Assembly (NCBI GenBank): GCA_019638475.1
Contig: JAHBTR010000001.1
Coordinates: 620,001-684,000 of the forward strand
Direction: 5' to 3'
Length of the DNA: 64,000 nucleotides
From: Chitinophagaceae bacterium
GTDB lineage: Bacteria > Bacteroidota > Bacteroidia > Chitinophagales > Chitinophagaceae
The notes below the pieces were generated by a model. It was not told where the DNA came from and did no database searches. It saw only the letters and a program-made list of their open reading frames with translations. Made by a program: the position numbers and the translations under genes. Positions 22,231-32,279 of the stretch are shown here, piece after piece; position 1 is the stretch's first letter; the number at the start of each line of letters is the position of its first letter.

Positions 22231-24612
22231 ATGGAAAAAGCCATTAAAATAGTTTGGAGAGTAACCTTTGGAAGCATTTTGCTTTTTATATCATTCTTGT
22301 TATTATGTAATTGGGGTGTTTTTGGTAAAATGCCAGATATAGAAGATATTCAAAATCCTTCTGCATCATTGAGCAGTCAAGTATATGCACAAGATGGCTC
22401 TTTAATGGGAAAATATTATTTGCAAGACAGAGTAAATGTAGAATATAAACACATTGCAGCACCTGTTTTAGATGCTGTAATTGCTACAGAAGATGAACGT
22501 TTTTATAACCATAGTGGTATAGATTTAAGAGCATTAGGAAGAGCTGTTGTAGGTTTGGGTAAAGATGGTGGTGCAAGTACTATCACTATGCAAACAGCTA
22601 AAAATTTATTTACAGATAATTGGGCTACAAAAAACTTTTTAGTAAGAGGAATACAAAAATTTAAAGAGGCAATCATTGCTGTTAAATTAGAAAGAAATTT
22701 TACCAAAGAAGAAATCGTAACACTTTATTTGAATACCGTCGCTTTTAGCGATAATGTATTTGGTATAAGAAATGCAGCTAAAACATTTTTTCAAAAAGAA
22801 CCAGATAGTATTAATGTACAAGAAGCTGCTGTATTAATTGGTATGCTAAAAGGAGCTACTTTGTATAATCCAAGAAGAAACTATAATAAATCATTAGACA
22901 GAAGAAATGTAGTGATGTATCAAATGGTGAAAAATAATAAGTTAGATAAAACTACTTATGATTCTCTAAAACTTCAACCAATAAACCTTCACTATAAAAA
23001 GTTAGATGAAAATGCAGGGCTTGGTCCATACTTTAGAATGATACTTGGCGAAGAGTTAAAAAAATGGTGTAAAGAGCATCAAAAATCTAATGGAAAAAAT
23101 TATGACTTATACAGAGATGGATTAAAAATTTATACAACCATTAATCCGCAAATGCAGCAATATGCAGAAGAAGCAGTAGAAAAGCATATTAGTTCTATGC
23201 AAAAATATTTATCGGCACAAAGCAATATTAAATCTGGTAGTGTTTGGAAAGGAAGAGAAAATGTTTTAGAAGCAGCTATGAAACAAAGTGATAGATGGAG
23301 AAATATGCAATCAGAAGGTGCAGATGAAGAAACCATCAAAAAAAGTTTTCATGAAAAAACTAAAATGAAAGTTTTTTCTTGGAATAGCAAAAGAGAAGCT
23401 GATACTGTGATGACACCTTATGATTCTATAAAATATAGCAGACAAATGTTGCAAGCTGGTTTTATGGTAATGGACCCAATAACAGGAGAAGTAAAAGCAT
23501 GGGTAGGAGGTATTGATTTTAAAAACTATAAATATGACCATGTAAACTTTAATACAAAACGCCAAGTAGGTTCTACCATTAAACCTTTGTTATATGGTTT
23601 AGCAATAGAAGAAGCAGGTTTTACACCAACATCTATGGTGCAAGATGTGCAACAACGTTTTGGAGCTTATGGTTTAGTACCAGCTACCAGCAAAACTTGT
23701 ACAGGCTCTACTATGCCTATGGCACAAGCATTAGCAGGTTCTCGTAACTGTGCATCTGCTTATATTATGAAGCAATTAGATAATTCTGGAAATAATGGAG
23801 CAAAACGCTTTGTGGACTTTTTAAAACGTTGTGATTTTAAAACAAAATTAGAAGCCTATCCAAGTATTGCATTAGGCTCTTGCGAAATTTCTTTATTTGA
23901 AATGATGCAAGGTTATACCATGTTTCCTGGCAGAGGATTTAATGCACAGCCAATGTTTATTACAAGAATAGAAGATAGAAATGGAAATGTATTAGAAACA
24001 TTTGTACCACAAAGAAAAGAAGTTATCAATGATGTAACTGCTTACTCTGTAATTAAAATGATGGAAGGTGTTATGAAATTTGGTACAGGAAGAAGCATTT
24101 GGGGTTATAATGTAAAAGGAGAAATTGCAGGTAAAACAGGTACTACAAATGATAATAGTGATGCATGGTTTATGGGTTATACGCCACAATTATTAGCAGG
24201 TGCTTGGGTTGGATGCGATGATAGATTTGTTCGTTTCAATTCAACATATATAGGTCAAGGAGCACATGCTGCATTGCCAATATGGGCTTACTTTTATGCC
24301 AAAGCATCAAACGATCCTGCTTGTGGTTTAGATGTTACCAGCACTTTTGCAAAACCAGAAACAATGTATAATGATATTGTTATTGATGGCATAAGTGGCT
24401 TTGTTCCTATACCTGGTGGTGAAGTAGAAGATGGAGGAGCGGGCTCAAGCTCTGAATATGGAGAAGATGATAATAGTGACTATGATGATAGTGGTAACTA
24501 TTATGAACAACCAACTTCAGAAAAAAAAGATACCAGCAAATCTGGTAATAAACAAAATACAGATAGTAAGCATCCTACACCTAAAGCAATACTACCCAAA
24601 AAAAATAAATAA
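22231..24612 (+). CDS. mrcA: Penicillin-binding protein 1A (bifunctional transglycosylase-transpeptidase)
   Basis: This 793-residue peptidoglycan synthase has an N-terminal membrane anchor (VTFGSILLFISFLLLCNW), a GT51 transglycosylase domain with EDERFYNHSGIDLRALGRA and GGASTITMQTAKNLF, KFKEAIIAVKLERNFTKEEIVTLYLN, and a transpeptidase domain with the three penicillin-binding motifs: GSTIKP (active Ser), SRN, and KTGTT. The C-terminal about 75 residues are low-complexity and acidic, then Ser/Lys-rich. It lies 26 bases after the PorW-like gene on the same strand, so the two are probably one transcription unit. Confidence 0.94.
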   Translation: MEKAIKIVWRVTFGSILLFISFLLLCNWGVFGKMPDIEDIQNPSASLSSQVYAQDGSLMGKYYLQDRVNVEYKHIAAPVLDAVIATEDERFYNHSGIDLRALGRAVVGLGKDGGASTITMQTAKNLFTDNWATKNFLVRGIQKFKEAIIAVKLERNFTKEEIVTLYLNTVAFSDNVFGIRNAAKTFFQKEPDSINVQEAAVLIGMLKGATLYNPRRNYNKSLDRRNVVMYQMVKNNKLDKTTYDSLKLQPINLHYKKLDENAGLGPYFRMILGEELKKWCKEHQKSNGKNYDLYRDGLKIYTTINPQMQQYAEEAVEKHISSMQKYLSAQSNIKSGSVWKGRENVLEAAMKQSDRWRNMQSEGADEETIKKSFHEKTKMKVFSWNSKREADTVMTPYDSIKYSRQMLQAGFMVMDPITGEVKAWVGGIDFKNYKYDHVNFNTKRQVGSTIKPLLYGLAIEEAGFTPTSMVQDVQQRFGAYGLVPATSKTCTGSTMPMAQALAGSRNCASAYIMKQLDNSGNNGAKRFVDFLKRCDFKTKLEAYPSIALGSCEISLFEMMQGYTMFPGRGFNAQPMFITRIEDRNGNVLETFVPQRKEVINDVTAYSVIKMMEGVMKFGTGRSIWGYNVKGEIAGKTGTTNDNSDAWFMGYTPQLLAGAWVGCDDRFVRFNSTYIGQGAHAALPIWAYFYAKASNDPACGLDVTSTFAKPETMYNDIVIDGISGFVPIPGGEVEDGGAGSSSEYGEDDNSDYDDSGNYYEQPTSEKKDTSKSGNKQNTDSKHPTPKAILPKKNK

Positions 24613-24674
24613 AATCTTAAACTAAAAATTTATTTCGCTTTGGTATAATACACTATTTACAATAACCACAGCAG

Positions 24675-24682
24675 TATCTTTG
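24675..24682 (+). promoter_or_regulatory. Promoter -7 box (TATCTTTG) four bases before the GSCFA gene ATG
   Basis: TATCTTTG-TTGT-ATG: a perfect TAnnTTTG box four bases from the start codon. A leaderless transcript is likely. Confidence 0.5.
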
Positions 24683-24686
24683 TTGT

Positions 24687-25679
24687 ATGAAATTTAGATT
24701 TGAGTTTGATATACAGCCATTGCCACAACCCATTAATCATTATCATAAACTTTTTTTAATAGGTTCTTGCTTTACAGAAAATATTGGAGAAAAATTAAAG
24801 AAACATAAATTTTCTGTTGTAGAAAATCCTAATGGTATTTTATTTAATCCTGTTAGTGTAGCAGAAACCATTATTAATATTATAGAAAATAAACAATACA
24901 CAAAAGCCGATTTATTTAATTATAATGAGGCTTGGCATAGTTGGCAACATCATAGTAGGTTTTCAGGAATTACTGTAGAAGATACTTTACAAAAAATAAA
25001 TTCATCTACTACCCATGCACATAATTTTTTAAAACAAGCAGATGTTATTTTAATTACTTTGGGTAGTGCATGGGTTTATACCTTAACAGAAAAAGCCCTC
25101 AATGCAACCAAAGGTTCTGTAGCTGCCAATAATCATAAAGCACCAGCAGATTGGTTTGAAAGAAAATTGCCCGATACTGCACAAATCATTACAATATTAG
25201 GAACAATGTTAGACCGGCTTGGAGCATTTAATCCAAATATTCAGGTCATATTTACCATAAGCCCTGTAAGGCATTTAAGAGAAGGAGTGATAGATAATAA
25301 TAGAAGCAAAGCTGCTCTTATAACAGCCATTCATTATTTAATAGAACAACTACCAAAGCTATACTATTTTCCTGCTTATGAATTAGTGTTAGATGATTTG
25401 AGAGATTATAGATTTTATGCAGAAGATTTGGTACATCCTAATTATCATGCTACACAATATGTTTGGGAACGTTTTATGCAATCATGTATGAATAAAGAAA
25501 CAGTACAGTTAATAGACAATATTATAGATATTAATTTAGCTTATCAACACAAAGCATTTAATCCTTCATCTGAACAACATAAAAAATTTCTGCATACTTA
25601 TTGGCAAAAAACAAAATTGCTGAAAGAGCAATATCCTAATTTGGATTTTGAAAAAGAGTTAGCACACTTTGCTCAATAA
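24687..25679 (+). CDS. GSCFA domain protein
   Basis: This 330-residue protein has the family-defining motif LIGSCFTENIGEKLKKHKF at about residues 25-43, then NPNGILFNPVSVAETI, WHSWQHHSRFSG, ILITLGSAWVYTL, FTISPVRHLREG and LDDLRDYRFYAEDLVHPNYHATQYVWERF. GSCFA proteins resemble SGNH-type hydrolases/acyl esterases: the Gly-Ser-Cys motif near the N-terminus and the late Asp-x-x-His (DLVHP) would be the catalytic elements. The substrate is unknown. It follows PBP1A with its own promoter box and is convergent with the T9SS cargo gene. Confidence 0.9.
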   Translation: MKFRFEFDIQPLPQPINHYHKLFLIGSCFTENIGEKLKKHKFSVVENPNGILFNPVSVAETIINIIENKQYTKADLFNYNEAWHSWQHHSRFSGITVEDTLQKINSSTTHAHNFLKQADVILITLGSAWVYTLTEKALNATKGSVAANNHKAPADWFERKLPDTAQIITILGTMLDRLGAFNPNIQVIFTISPVRHLREGVIDNNRSKAALITAIHYLIEQLPKLYYFPAYELVLDDLRDYRFYAEDLVHPNYHATQYVWERFMQSCMNKETVQLIDNIIDINLAYQHKAFNPSSEQHKKFLHTYWQKTKLLKEQYPNLDFEKELAHFAQ

Positions 25680-25735
25680 TGTATTGATTAAGTATGCTAA
25701 CTTGTACACCATATCTATGAACTATGAAAAACAAA

Positions 25736-27013
25736 CTATTGCTTTATAAACCGTTGTGTAATGTATTCATTGGTTTTTCCATTCAATAATTGAATGTAAT
25801 ACACACCAGCCGTTAAATGATTGATTGGCATATTGATAACATTATTTGCTGATGTAATATTATTTGAACACTGAATTATACATCTGCCATATACATCTAC
25901 CACTTTAATAAGAATAGGTGTATTGGCATAAGTAGTAATGCTTAAATGCAAATTATCTCTTACAGGATTGGGATAAATATTTAATGTAGCCCAATTAGTA
26001 GCACCATTTTTAATAGAAACAATAGGAGAGTATGAAATTTTTCCATCATTATCTACTTGCTCCAAACGATAATAGTTTGTTCCAATAATTGGTTTCTCAT
26101 CAATCATGGTATAATTTCTAACACTATTAGCATTATCACTATTTGTATAAGCAGGTTGTATGGCTATTGTACTAAATACAACACCATTATTAGAACGTTG
26201 CACATTAAATTGTTTATTATTAATTTCTTGCACAGTTGTCCATTGCACAATATTTTTTTCATTTTCTTTTTTTACAGTAAATGAAGATAAACGTACAGGC
26301 AAACTACCTGGTTTAAACATATATGATACTATACTACTTGGCTTATTAGTAATATTGGTTGTTTCTGAAGAAACACTTAATGAAGGAGATAAAGAAATAT
26401 TACCAATAGAAAGAAAATTATTATTACCAGAATTTGGTGTAGTTAATCCAATAGATGCTGAAGGCGAAATTGAATTTCCTGTTTCGGGGCGATAAATAAA
26501 TTCTATCCAATTTTTTGTTTCGTATAATTTTATTTGAAAAGAAATAGCAGCATCAGATGCACCAAAACCCCATTTAACATTAAGCCATTCTACTGTAAAA
26601 ATTCTATTGGGTGCTGTACCTGTTGTAGTATAAGTTAAGTTAGAAGTAATGCTCAAATCTAAATCGTCCCATAATGGTGCTATCAAAGGTCTTTCTCCCA
26701 ATGCACCAGATGTAAGATTATTTTGTATGTAACTATTACTTAATTCAGAAAAGCTAATAAAGCCATTGGTAGAAATGCCTACTTCTTCATAAGTATTGCC
26801 ACCATTGTATTGAAAAGAAAAACCAATTGGTATATAATTTACATAACCTTCATCTGCCAATGGGTCTGTTCCATTTCCTGATAAGAAAGGCATAGTACCA
26901 TTGGTTACTGTATTAAAATTGGTAATAGAAGTAGTAAATGAATAATTAATTTGTGCATATAATGAATGAACACAAACTAAGTACATACAAATTAAGAGGG
27001 TATATTTTTTCAT
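25736..27013 (-). CDS. T9SS-secreted protein with type A sorting domain
   Basis: This 425-residue protein has signal peptide MKKYTLLICMYLVCVHSLYAQ; an N-terminal beta-sandwich region (DEGYVNYIPIGFSFQYNGGNTYEEVGISTNGFISFSEL ... RPLIAPLWDDLDL ... RIFTVEWLNVKWGF) shared with the next gene; a linker with LPVRLSSFTVKKENEKNIVQWTTVQEINNKQFNVQRSNNG; and a C-terminal T9SS sorting domain (NIYPNPVRDNLHLSI ... VDVYGRCI ... LTAGVYYIQLLNGKTNEYITQRFIKQ). It would be exported by the type IX system and anchored or released at the cell surface. Function of the N-terminal domain is unknown. Confidence 0.88.
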   Translation of the reverse strand: MKKYTLLICMYLVCVHSLYAQINYSFTTSITNFNTVTNGTMPFLSGNGTDPLADEGYVNYIPIGFSFQYNGGNTYEEVGISTNGFISFSELSNSYIQNNLTSGALGERPLIAPLWDDLDLSITSNLTYTTTGTAPNRIFTVEWLNVKWGFGASDAAISFQIKLYETKNWIEFIYRPETGNSISPSASIGLTTPNSGNNNFLSIGNISLSPSLSVSSETTNITNKPSSIVSYMFKPGSLPVRLSSFTVKKENEKNIVQWTTVQEINNKQFNVQRSNNGVVFSTIAIQPAYTNSDNANSVRNYTMIDEKPIIGTNYYRLEQVDNDGKISYSPIVSIKNGATNWATLNIYPNPVRDNLHLSITTYANTPILIKVVDVYGRCIIQCSNNITSANNVINMPINHLTAGVYYIQLLNGKTNEYITQRFIKQ

Positions 27014-27050
27014 AGCTTAATACTATTTATTTTTCTAAATGATATTGGTA

Positions 27051-27170
27051 TTAGAAGCCACCTGAAAATTTGGTAAGTATTTTTTCAGCGTAAAACTAAA
27101 ACCTAACTACAAGTTTCTTACCCTTATCATCAGGAAGAGGCTTGAAGTAAAATTCTCAGGTGTCTTCTAA
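27051..27170. repeat. 120-bp element with 21-bp imperfect terminal inverted repeats between two T9SS genes
   Basis: Bases 27051-27071 and 27150-27170 are reverse complements at 19 of 21 positions (core AGAAG-CACCTGA-AATTT). Just inside, GGTAAG (27072-27077) pairs with CTTACC (27117-27122). It begins 5 bases past the stop of the upstream 686-residue gene on the minus strand. It could be a terminator/processing structure, an RNA element or a small mobile repeat. Confidence 0.5.
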
Positions 27171-27175
27171 AGAAC

Positions 27176-29236
27176 TTATTGTTTTATAAACTTTTTTACT
27201 ATTGTTTTTTCACCATTACTTCCTATAATTTTAGCATAGTAAATTCCATTAGTTAATTTACTTACATCTGCTTTTAATATATTATCTCCGTTATAAATTT
27301 CTACAGGTATTGTCAGAATTATGTTACCAACATTATTACTTATTTGAAGCAATCCTTTTGTTTGTTGTTGTGCATATAAAACTATATTCAAAATATTGGT
27401 AGTAGGATTAGGATAAGTTTTAAATGCAGTAATTTTAAATGGTAGTTGGTCTGCTATTCTAATAATATTTTGACCATCAAATTCATTTCTGGATTTATCT
27501 ACAATTTTTAATCTGTAATAATTAACCATGTTAGAACTAAAATCTGATATAGTATAGTTGATAGGTGTAGTACTTGTACCATTAGTAGCTTTTGAAGGAA
27601 TGGTCGTAATATTGATAAAGTTTTTTCCATCTATACTACGTTCTAATATAAAGTGGCTATTATTCATTTCTGCAGTTGTTTGCCAACTAATTTTATTGCT
27701 ATAAAATTCTCTTACTCCATTAAAGGCAATTAGTTTAACTGGTAATGACTGTATTTTATTAACAGCTATATTGTCTATCCAAACAGCAGAATTATTTTTC
27801 TCTGAAACACATCTAAATGCAATAAAATAAATATCGTTTGTAGGAGCAGCAAATAACAATGCTGTGTCTTTAAACCTTGTTTGATTTATTTTAATATTTT
27901 TATAAATAGTTTGCCAACCCATCATTGAGTTGCTCATCATTTTACCTATTTTAATTTCAATTTTTTGATTGCCTCCTAATGTATCACTTGCTCTATAATC
28001 AAATTGTAGTCTATAAGTTAAGCCTCCATTAAGTTCCATTCCTGGAAGCATAAACCAAGCATCAGCATTATTTGTATTATCTCCTTTTAGGCTAATAGCT
28101 TTTTTATTTTCTGGACTATTGGGTAGGCTTATTGTTTGCCAAGAAGAACCACCTGTAGGATTGGCTATATGAATATTTTCTGGTATTGCAGGTGCTACAA
28201 CAGTTTCAAATTTTTCTGTATAAGGTAGCGATGTTAAACTTGCTGTTTTTACTGGAACAGAAACCCAACCACTTTTACCATTTGTATTAGAAGTTCTTAC
28301 ATGAATATAATATTGCACTCCAGCATCTAAATTATTAAAAGTTGCAGCAGGCGAGCTTGATGTGTTATAAGCAATTGGCTGTAAGTGAGATGTTGTTATT
28401 GCATAATCATATTCTGCTGTATTAGAAAGTGTATTCCAAGATAAACTTACTTCTTTATTGTTATAAGTATTAACCATTGCATTATCAGGCATAGCACATT
28501 TGCCTGGTTCAAATTCAATAACAGTACCTGTTTTTGGTTTAGAAGAAATATTATTAAATTCTTTTACGCCACTTAGTCTGGCATTTTCATCAATACTATT
28601 AACAGATAAAAAACTTCCTGTACACATAGAGCATGTAGCTATACCTACAGAAGCATTTCCTGTACCCATATTTCCTGCTAATGCTTTATAGGTAAATTGT
28701 ACTTTATTACTTCCTTCAAACAATATCATTTGAAAAGAAATAGCAGGCTCAAGCATATTATAATTCCAAGAAGCACTATCCCATTGCACTATAAATTGAC
28801 GATTGGGTGCTACACCTTTAGTAGCATAACTTAAACATCTGGTATTTTGTAACCATAAATCATCCCAAAAAGGAGCAATAAGTGGTCTTACATTTTCTTG
28901 CATTGGACCAGTCATTAAATTATTGATATTATAACGGTCATTTACATCTGGTGTAAATCCTTCTCCAAAAGTTACAAACCCATTTACATTAATATTAAGG
29001 TGTGTGTAATCTGTATTGTTGAATTGAAATGTAAAACCAATAGGCACTTGATTGGCAAAGCCTTCATCTTCTTCATAATAGCCTACTGGTGTAGGATTAT
29101 CTAAAGCAGGATGAATGCCATTTTCTAAAGGCGTATATACAGATTGAAAACTATTGAACAAGTAGTTTACTTGTGCATTTGCATTAAATGACATTACAAA
29201 TACAATAAGGAAAAAGGTGGTGTAAATCTTTTTCAT
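27176..29236 (-). CDS. T9SS-secreted multidomain protein (fibronectin III-like, type A sorting domain)
   Basis: This 686-residue protein has signal peptide MKKIYTTFFLIVFVMSFNANAQ; the same N-terminal domain as its neighbour (DEGFANQVPIGFTFQFNNTDYTHLNINVNGFVTFGEGF ... RPLIAPFWDDLWL ... FIVQWDSASWNY), about residues 25-245; a fibronectin III-like domain at about 250-330 (VSLSWNTLSNTAEYDYAITTS ... YYIHVRTSNTNGKSGW); a MAM/carbohydrate-binding-like beta domain at about 335-490; a linker NSHFILERSIDGKNF; and the sorting domain (TYPNPTTNILNIVL ... LTNGIYYAKIIGSNGEKTIVKKFIKQ). A tandem paralogue of the 425-residue protein, probably a surface adhesin-like protein. Confidence 0.88.
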   Translation of the reverse strand: MKKIYTTFFLIVFVMSFNANAQVNYLFNSFQSVYTPLENGIHPALDNPTPVGYYEEDEGFANQVPIGFTFQFNNTDYTHLNINVNGFVTFGEGFTPDVNDRYNINNLMTGPMQENVRPLIAPFWDDLWLQNTRCLSYATKGVAPNRQFIVQWDSASWNYNMLEPAISFQMILFEGSNKVQFTYKALAGNMGTGNASVGIATCSMCTGSFLSVNSIDENARLSGVKEFNNISSKPKTGTVIEFEPGKCAMPDNAMVNTYNNKEVSLSWNTLSNTAEYDYAITTSHLQPIAYNTSSSPAATFNNLDAGVQYYIHVRTSNTNGKSGWVSVPVKTASLTSLPYTEKFETVVAPAIPENIHIANPTGGSSWQTISLPNSPENKKAISLKGDNTNNADAWFMLPGMELNGGLTYRLQFDYRASDTLGGNQKIEIKIGKMMSNSMMGWQTIYKNIKINQTRFKDTALLFAAPTNDIYFIAFRCVSEKNNSAVWIDNIAVNKIQSLPVKLIAFNGVREFYSNKISWQTTAEMNNSHFILERSIDGKNFINITTIPSKATNGTSTTPINYTISDFSSNMVNYYRLKIVDKSRNEFDGQNIIRIADQLPFKITAFKTYPNPTTNILNIVLYAQQQTKGLLQISNNVGNIILTIPVEIYNGDNILKADVSKLTNGIYYAKIIGSNGEKTIVKKFIKQ

Positions 29237-29279
29237 AGCATGGATATTGGACTGAATAAATAAAATCTCAATACTAATA

Positions 29280-29303
29280 ACAATAAAATAGCTATTTTAT
29301 TGT
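29280..29303. terminator. 24-nt perfect palindrome
   Basis: ACAATAAAATAG-CTATTTTATTGT lies in the 133-base spacer between the 132-residue membrane gene and the T9SS gene (both minus strand). It may be the terminator of the former or an operator of the latter. Confidence 0.5.
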
Positions 29304-29369
29304 GTGAAACCCTAAAATAAATCTGAAAAAACTACAATTCTGTGGCTTATAGACAAGAAAATATTTAAA

Positions 29370-29768
29370 CTAATCTTGTTTCACCTGAATTTTAGGAAGT
29401 AGTGAACAAATTTGAATAACTAAAGCAAAAAATACCAATAAGTATAAACTAATTTGCTTTTCAGGACAAATACCTTGCCTACAAATAGAAAAAATAATAT
29501 AATTTTTAATAGCCCAACTAAGGCTTATAAAAGCAATAAATACATTGATTCTTTTAGCCCAAATTTTATTGATGATAAAAAATAAAATCATGATAATACA
29601 TAATACTGTATGAGGTTTAAATTGTTTGCCAAAAGTGAGTTCTTCACTTACTTTTCCATTAACGCCAGAAAGTGTAATATTAAAATTAGGTATATGAACC
29701 CATGGCATAAAACAAATAGCTATTAATGCTAAAGAGGCTATAATTCCTATAAGTTGAGAGTATTTCAT
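29370..29768 (-). CDS. Hypothetical four-helix membrane protein
   Basis: This 132-residue protein has four hydrophobic segments (about 7-22, 52-67, 74-93 and 104-124). After the first helix comes a short extracytoplasmic loop (MPWVHIPNFNITLSGVNGKVSEELTFG), and a CRQGICPEKQ loop lies between helices 3 and 4. No family is claimed. It ends a same-strand run with trmN6 and pgi upstream (43-base gap to trmN6). Confidence 0.6.
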   Translation of the reverse strand: MKYSQLIGIIASLALIAICFMPWVHIPNFNITLSGVNGKVSEELTFGKQFKPHTVLCIIMILFFIINKIWAKRINVFIAFISLSWAIKNYIIFSICRQGICPEKQISLYLLVFFALVIQICSLLPKIQVKQD

Positions 29769-29811
29769 TAATCTATTTTTAAATTAAGGTTCAGCAAATA
29801 TATTTTTAAAC

Positions 29812-30525
29812 TTACAAATACAAGTAATAAGGTTTCAACAATTCTGTAAATGCTGTTGTATATGTATTGTTTGATTGGTGAATACAAATATGGTTTTCTT
29901 GACTATGCTGATGAGTACTATTGCTATATAAAAGCATTGTTCTAAAAAATGAATGTTGAGGCGTTTGTTGCACAAAAGTTTTTTCTATTAAATAAAAATC
30001 TTTAGCCAAGTTTTCAAAATATGCTGTACGATGATAAGGTAATAAAATGGCAAAATAGCCATTGGGCTTTAATAATCTTTTTAAATGCTCTATTAATTCA
30101 GTAAGTTGTAATTGTGTGCTATGCAATGCTGTATTTCTTTGTGTGCTATTACTAAGCAAATCATTTTCAAAAAATGGTGGGTTAGTAATAATAAAATCGT
30201 ATAAAATATTTGTTTCAAAATTTTGAATAGGAGAGTGATAAACAGTTATTTTATTTTCAAATAATGAAGTGTTGATATTTTGTTTTGCTTGACTTGCTGC
30301 TTGTTCATTTATTTCTACAGCATCAATAGTGGCATTTGTGTTTTGTGCAAGCATTAAACTTAATAAACCTGTGCCTGTGCCAATATCTACAATATACGTA
30401 GGCTTTAGTAAATTTATTTTTGCTGCACACCAAGCACCAAACAAACAAGCATCTGTAGTTACTTTCATAGCACAAGCATCTTGTTGTACAGTAAATTGTT
30501 TGAACTTAAAAAATGAATTGGCCAT
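29812..30525 (-). CDS. trmN6: tRNA1(Val) (adenine37-N6)-methyltransferase-like
   Basis: This 237-residue class I SAM methyltransferase has the N-terminal FFKFKQFTVQQDACAMKVTTDACLFGAW typical of TrmN6/YfiC, motif I IVDIGTGTGLLSLML, and the N6-adenine catalytic motif NPPFF followed by N.TQRNTALHS, which identifies the YfiC group that methylates A37 of tRNA-Val. It starts 6 bases after the pgi stop, so it is in the pgi transcription unit. Confidence 0.9.
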   Translation of the reverse strand: MANSFFKFKQFTVQQDACAMKVTTDACLFGAWCAAKINLLKPTYIVDIGTGTGLLSLMLAQNTNATIDAVEINEQAASQAKQNINTSLFENKITVYHSPIQNFETNILYDFIITNPPFFENDLLSNSTQRNTALHSTQLQLTELIEHLKRLLKPNGYFAILLPYHRTAYFENLAKDFYLIEKTFVQQTPQHSFFRTMLLYSNSTHQHSQENHICIHQSNNTYTTAFTELLKPYYLYL

Positions 30526-30530
30526 GTAGA

Positions 30531-32186
30531 TTAATGAGCATTATTTTTATACCAATTTATCAAACCATTGGTACTGCTATCATGTGTTGTTATGGTTTCA
30601 TTATTTTCCAATTCAGGTAAAATTTTATTGGCTAATTGTTTGCCTAATTCTACACCCCACTGGTCAAAACTGAAAATATTCCAGATAACACCTTGAACAA
30701 AAATTTTATGTTCGTACAATGCAATTAATTGCCCTAAAGTAAAAGGTGTTATTTGTTTAATTAAAAAAGAGTTGGTAGGTCTGTTGCCTTCAAATATTTT
30801 ATAAGGTAAAAGTGTTTTGATAGCATCTTCTGTTTTGCCCATTTTTACTAATTCTTCTTTGGCTTCATTTTCTGTTTTACCATTCATTAATGCTTCTGTT
30901 TGTGCAAAAAAGTTACTCAACAGTTTTGCATGATGGTCGCCCAAAGGATTATGACTAATAGCTGGTGCTATAAAATCGCAAGGAATTAATAATGTGCCTT
31001 GATGTATTAACTGATAAAAAGCATGTTGTCCATTAGTGCCAGGTTCTCCCCAAATAACAGGTCCTGTATTATAGTCAATATCATTACCATTTCTATCAAT
31101 ACTTTTTCCATTACTTTCCATATTTCCTTGCTGAAAATAGGCTGCAAACCTGTGTAAATATTGGTCATAAGGAAGAATGGCTTCACTTTGTGCATTAAAA
31201 AAATTAGTGTACCACAAACCAATTAATGCCATTAAAACAGGAATATTGTTACTGAATTTTTCATTTTTAAAATGTTCATCACTACTATAAGCACCTTGTA
31301 ATAAATTGTCAAAATTATCGTAGCCAATAGTTAATGCAATAGATAAACCTATTGCACTCCAAAGGCTATAACGACCACCAACCCAATCCCAAAATTCAAA
31401 CATATTGGCTGTATCAATACCAAATTTTTTTACCTCTGTTTCATTGGTGCTTAATGCTACAAAATGTTTAGCAATATGTTCTTCATCTTTGGCAAATTGC
31501 AAAAACCATGAACGTGCTGTATGAGCATTTGTCATAGTTTCTTGTGTAGTAAAAGTTTTAGATGCTATAAGAAATAAAGCTTCTTCTGGTTTTATTTTTT
31601 TTAAAGTTTCTACAATGTGTGTAGCATCTACATTACTTACAAAATATGTTTCAATATTTTTTTTCCAATAAGGTTTTAAAGCTTCTGTAACCATTACAGG
31701 TCCTAAATCACTTCCTCCAATACCAATGTTTACAATATATTTTATTTTTTTTCCTGTATAACCTCTCCATTCTCCTGTATGCACTTTATGGCAAAAAGTT
31801 TGCATTTGCTTTTGTACCTTTTTTATCAAAGGCATTATATCTTTTCCATCAGCAATAATTGAATTGTCTGAAAAATTGCGTAAAGCAGTATGAAGCACAG
31901 CACGTTGTTCTGTTTCATTAATTTTTATTCCAGAAAACATGGCATGTATAGCCTCTTGCAACTTACAATCATCGGCTAATTGAAGTAATAACTGTAAGGT
32001 TTTTGTATTAATGATATTTTTTGAATAGTCAAATAATATATCATTAAACTGAATGGAAAATTTTTGAAATCTTTCTTCATCATCAGCAAATAATGTTCTC
32101 ATTTTGCAATGACTCATTTCTTCTTCATGGTGCTTTTTTAATAGAAACCATGCCTGTGTAGCCGTAGGATTTATTTTTGATAACAT
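30531..32186 (-). CDS. pgi: Glucose-6-phosphate isomerase
   Basis: Pgi interconverts glucose-6-phosphate and fructose-6-phosphate. The 551-residue protein has [42 protein letters not shown] (signature), catalytic Glu in [20 protein letters not shown], and [18 protein letters not shown]. Length matches the long bacterial/eukaryotic form. Its 5' region contains two heptanucleotide repeat arrays, the nearer one beginning 11 bases upstream of the ATG. Confidence 0.97.
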   Translation of the reverse strand: MLSKINPTATQAWFLLKKHHEEEMSHCKMRTLFADDEERFQKFSIQFNDILFDYSKNIINTKTLQLLLQLADDCKLQEAIHAMFSGIKINETEQRAVLHTALRNFSDNSIIADGKDIMPLIKKVQKQMQTFCHKVHTGEWRGYTGKKIKYIVNIGIGGSDLGPVMVTEALKPYWKKNIETYFVSNVDATHIVETLKKIKPEEALFLIASKTFTTQETMTNAHTARSWFLQFAKDEEHIAKHFVALSTNETEVKKFGIDTANMFEFWDWVGGRYSLWSAIGLSIALTIGYDNFDNLLQGAYSSDEHFKNEKFSNNIPVLMALIGLWYTNFFNAQSEAILPYDQYLHRFAAYFQQGNMESNGKSIDRNGNDIDYNTGPVIWGEPGTNGQHAFYQLIHQGTLLIPCDFIAPAISHNPLGDHHAKLLSNFFAQTEALMNGKTENEAKEELVKMGKTEDAIKTLLPYKIFEGNRPTNSFLIKQITPFTLGQLIALYEHKIFVQGVIWNIFSFDQWGVELGKQLANKILPELENNETITTHDSSTNGLINWYKNNAH

Positions 32187-32196
32187 GTTTATGCTG

Positions 32197-32231
32197 TTTG
32201 TAGTTTGTGGTTTGTGGTTTGTAGTTTGTGG
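32197..32231. repeat. Heptanucleotide tandem repeat (TTTGTRG x5) before pgi
   Basis: Five contiguous heptads: TTTGTAG, TTTGTGG, TTTGTGG, TTTGTAG, TTTGTGG. In the pgi sense direction this is a CYACAAA array ending 10 bases before the ATG. Confidence 0.85.
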
Positions 32232-32279
32232 TTTTTTGTTATCTATGTTTTATAAGAAACAAAAAACTAAACCACTAAT

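Noticed and set aside
30531..32186. Internal reverse-frame ORF within pgi (about 31007-31222)
   Set aside because: Overlaps conserved pgi coding sequence in another frame and shows no domain.
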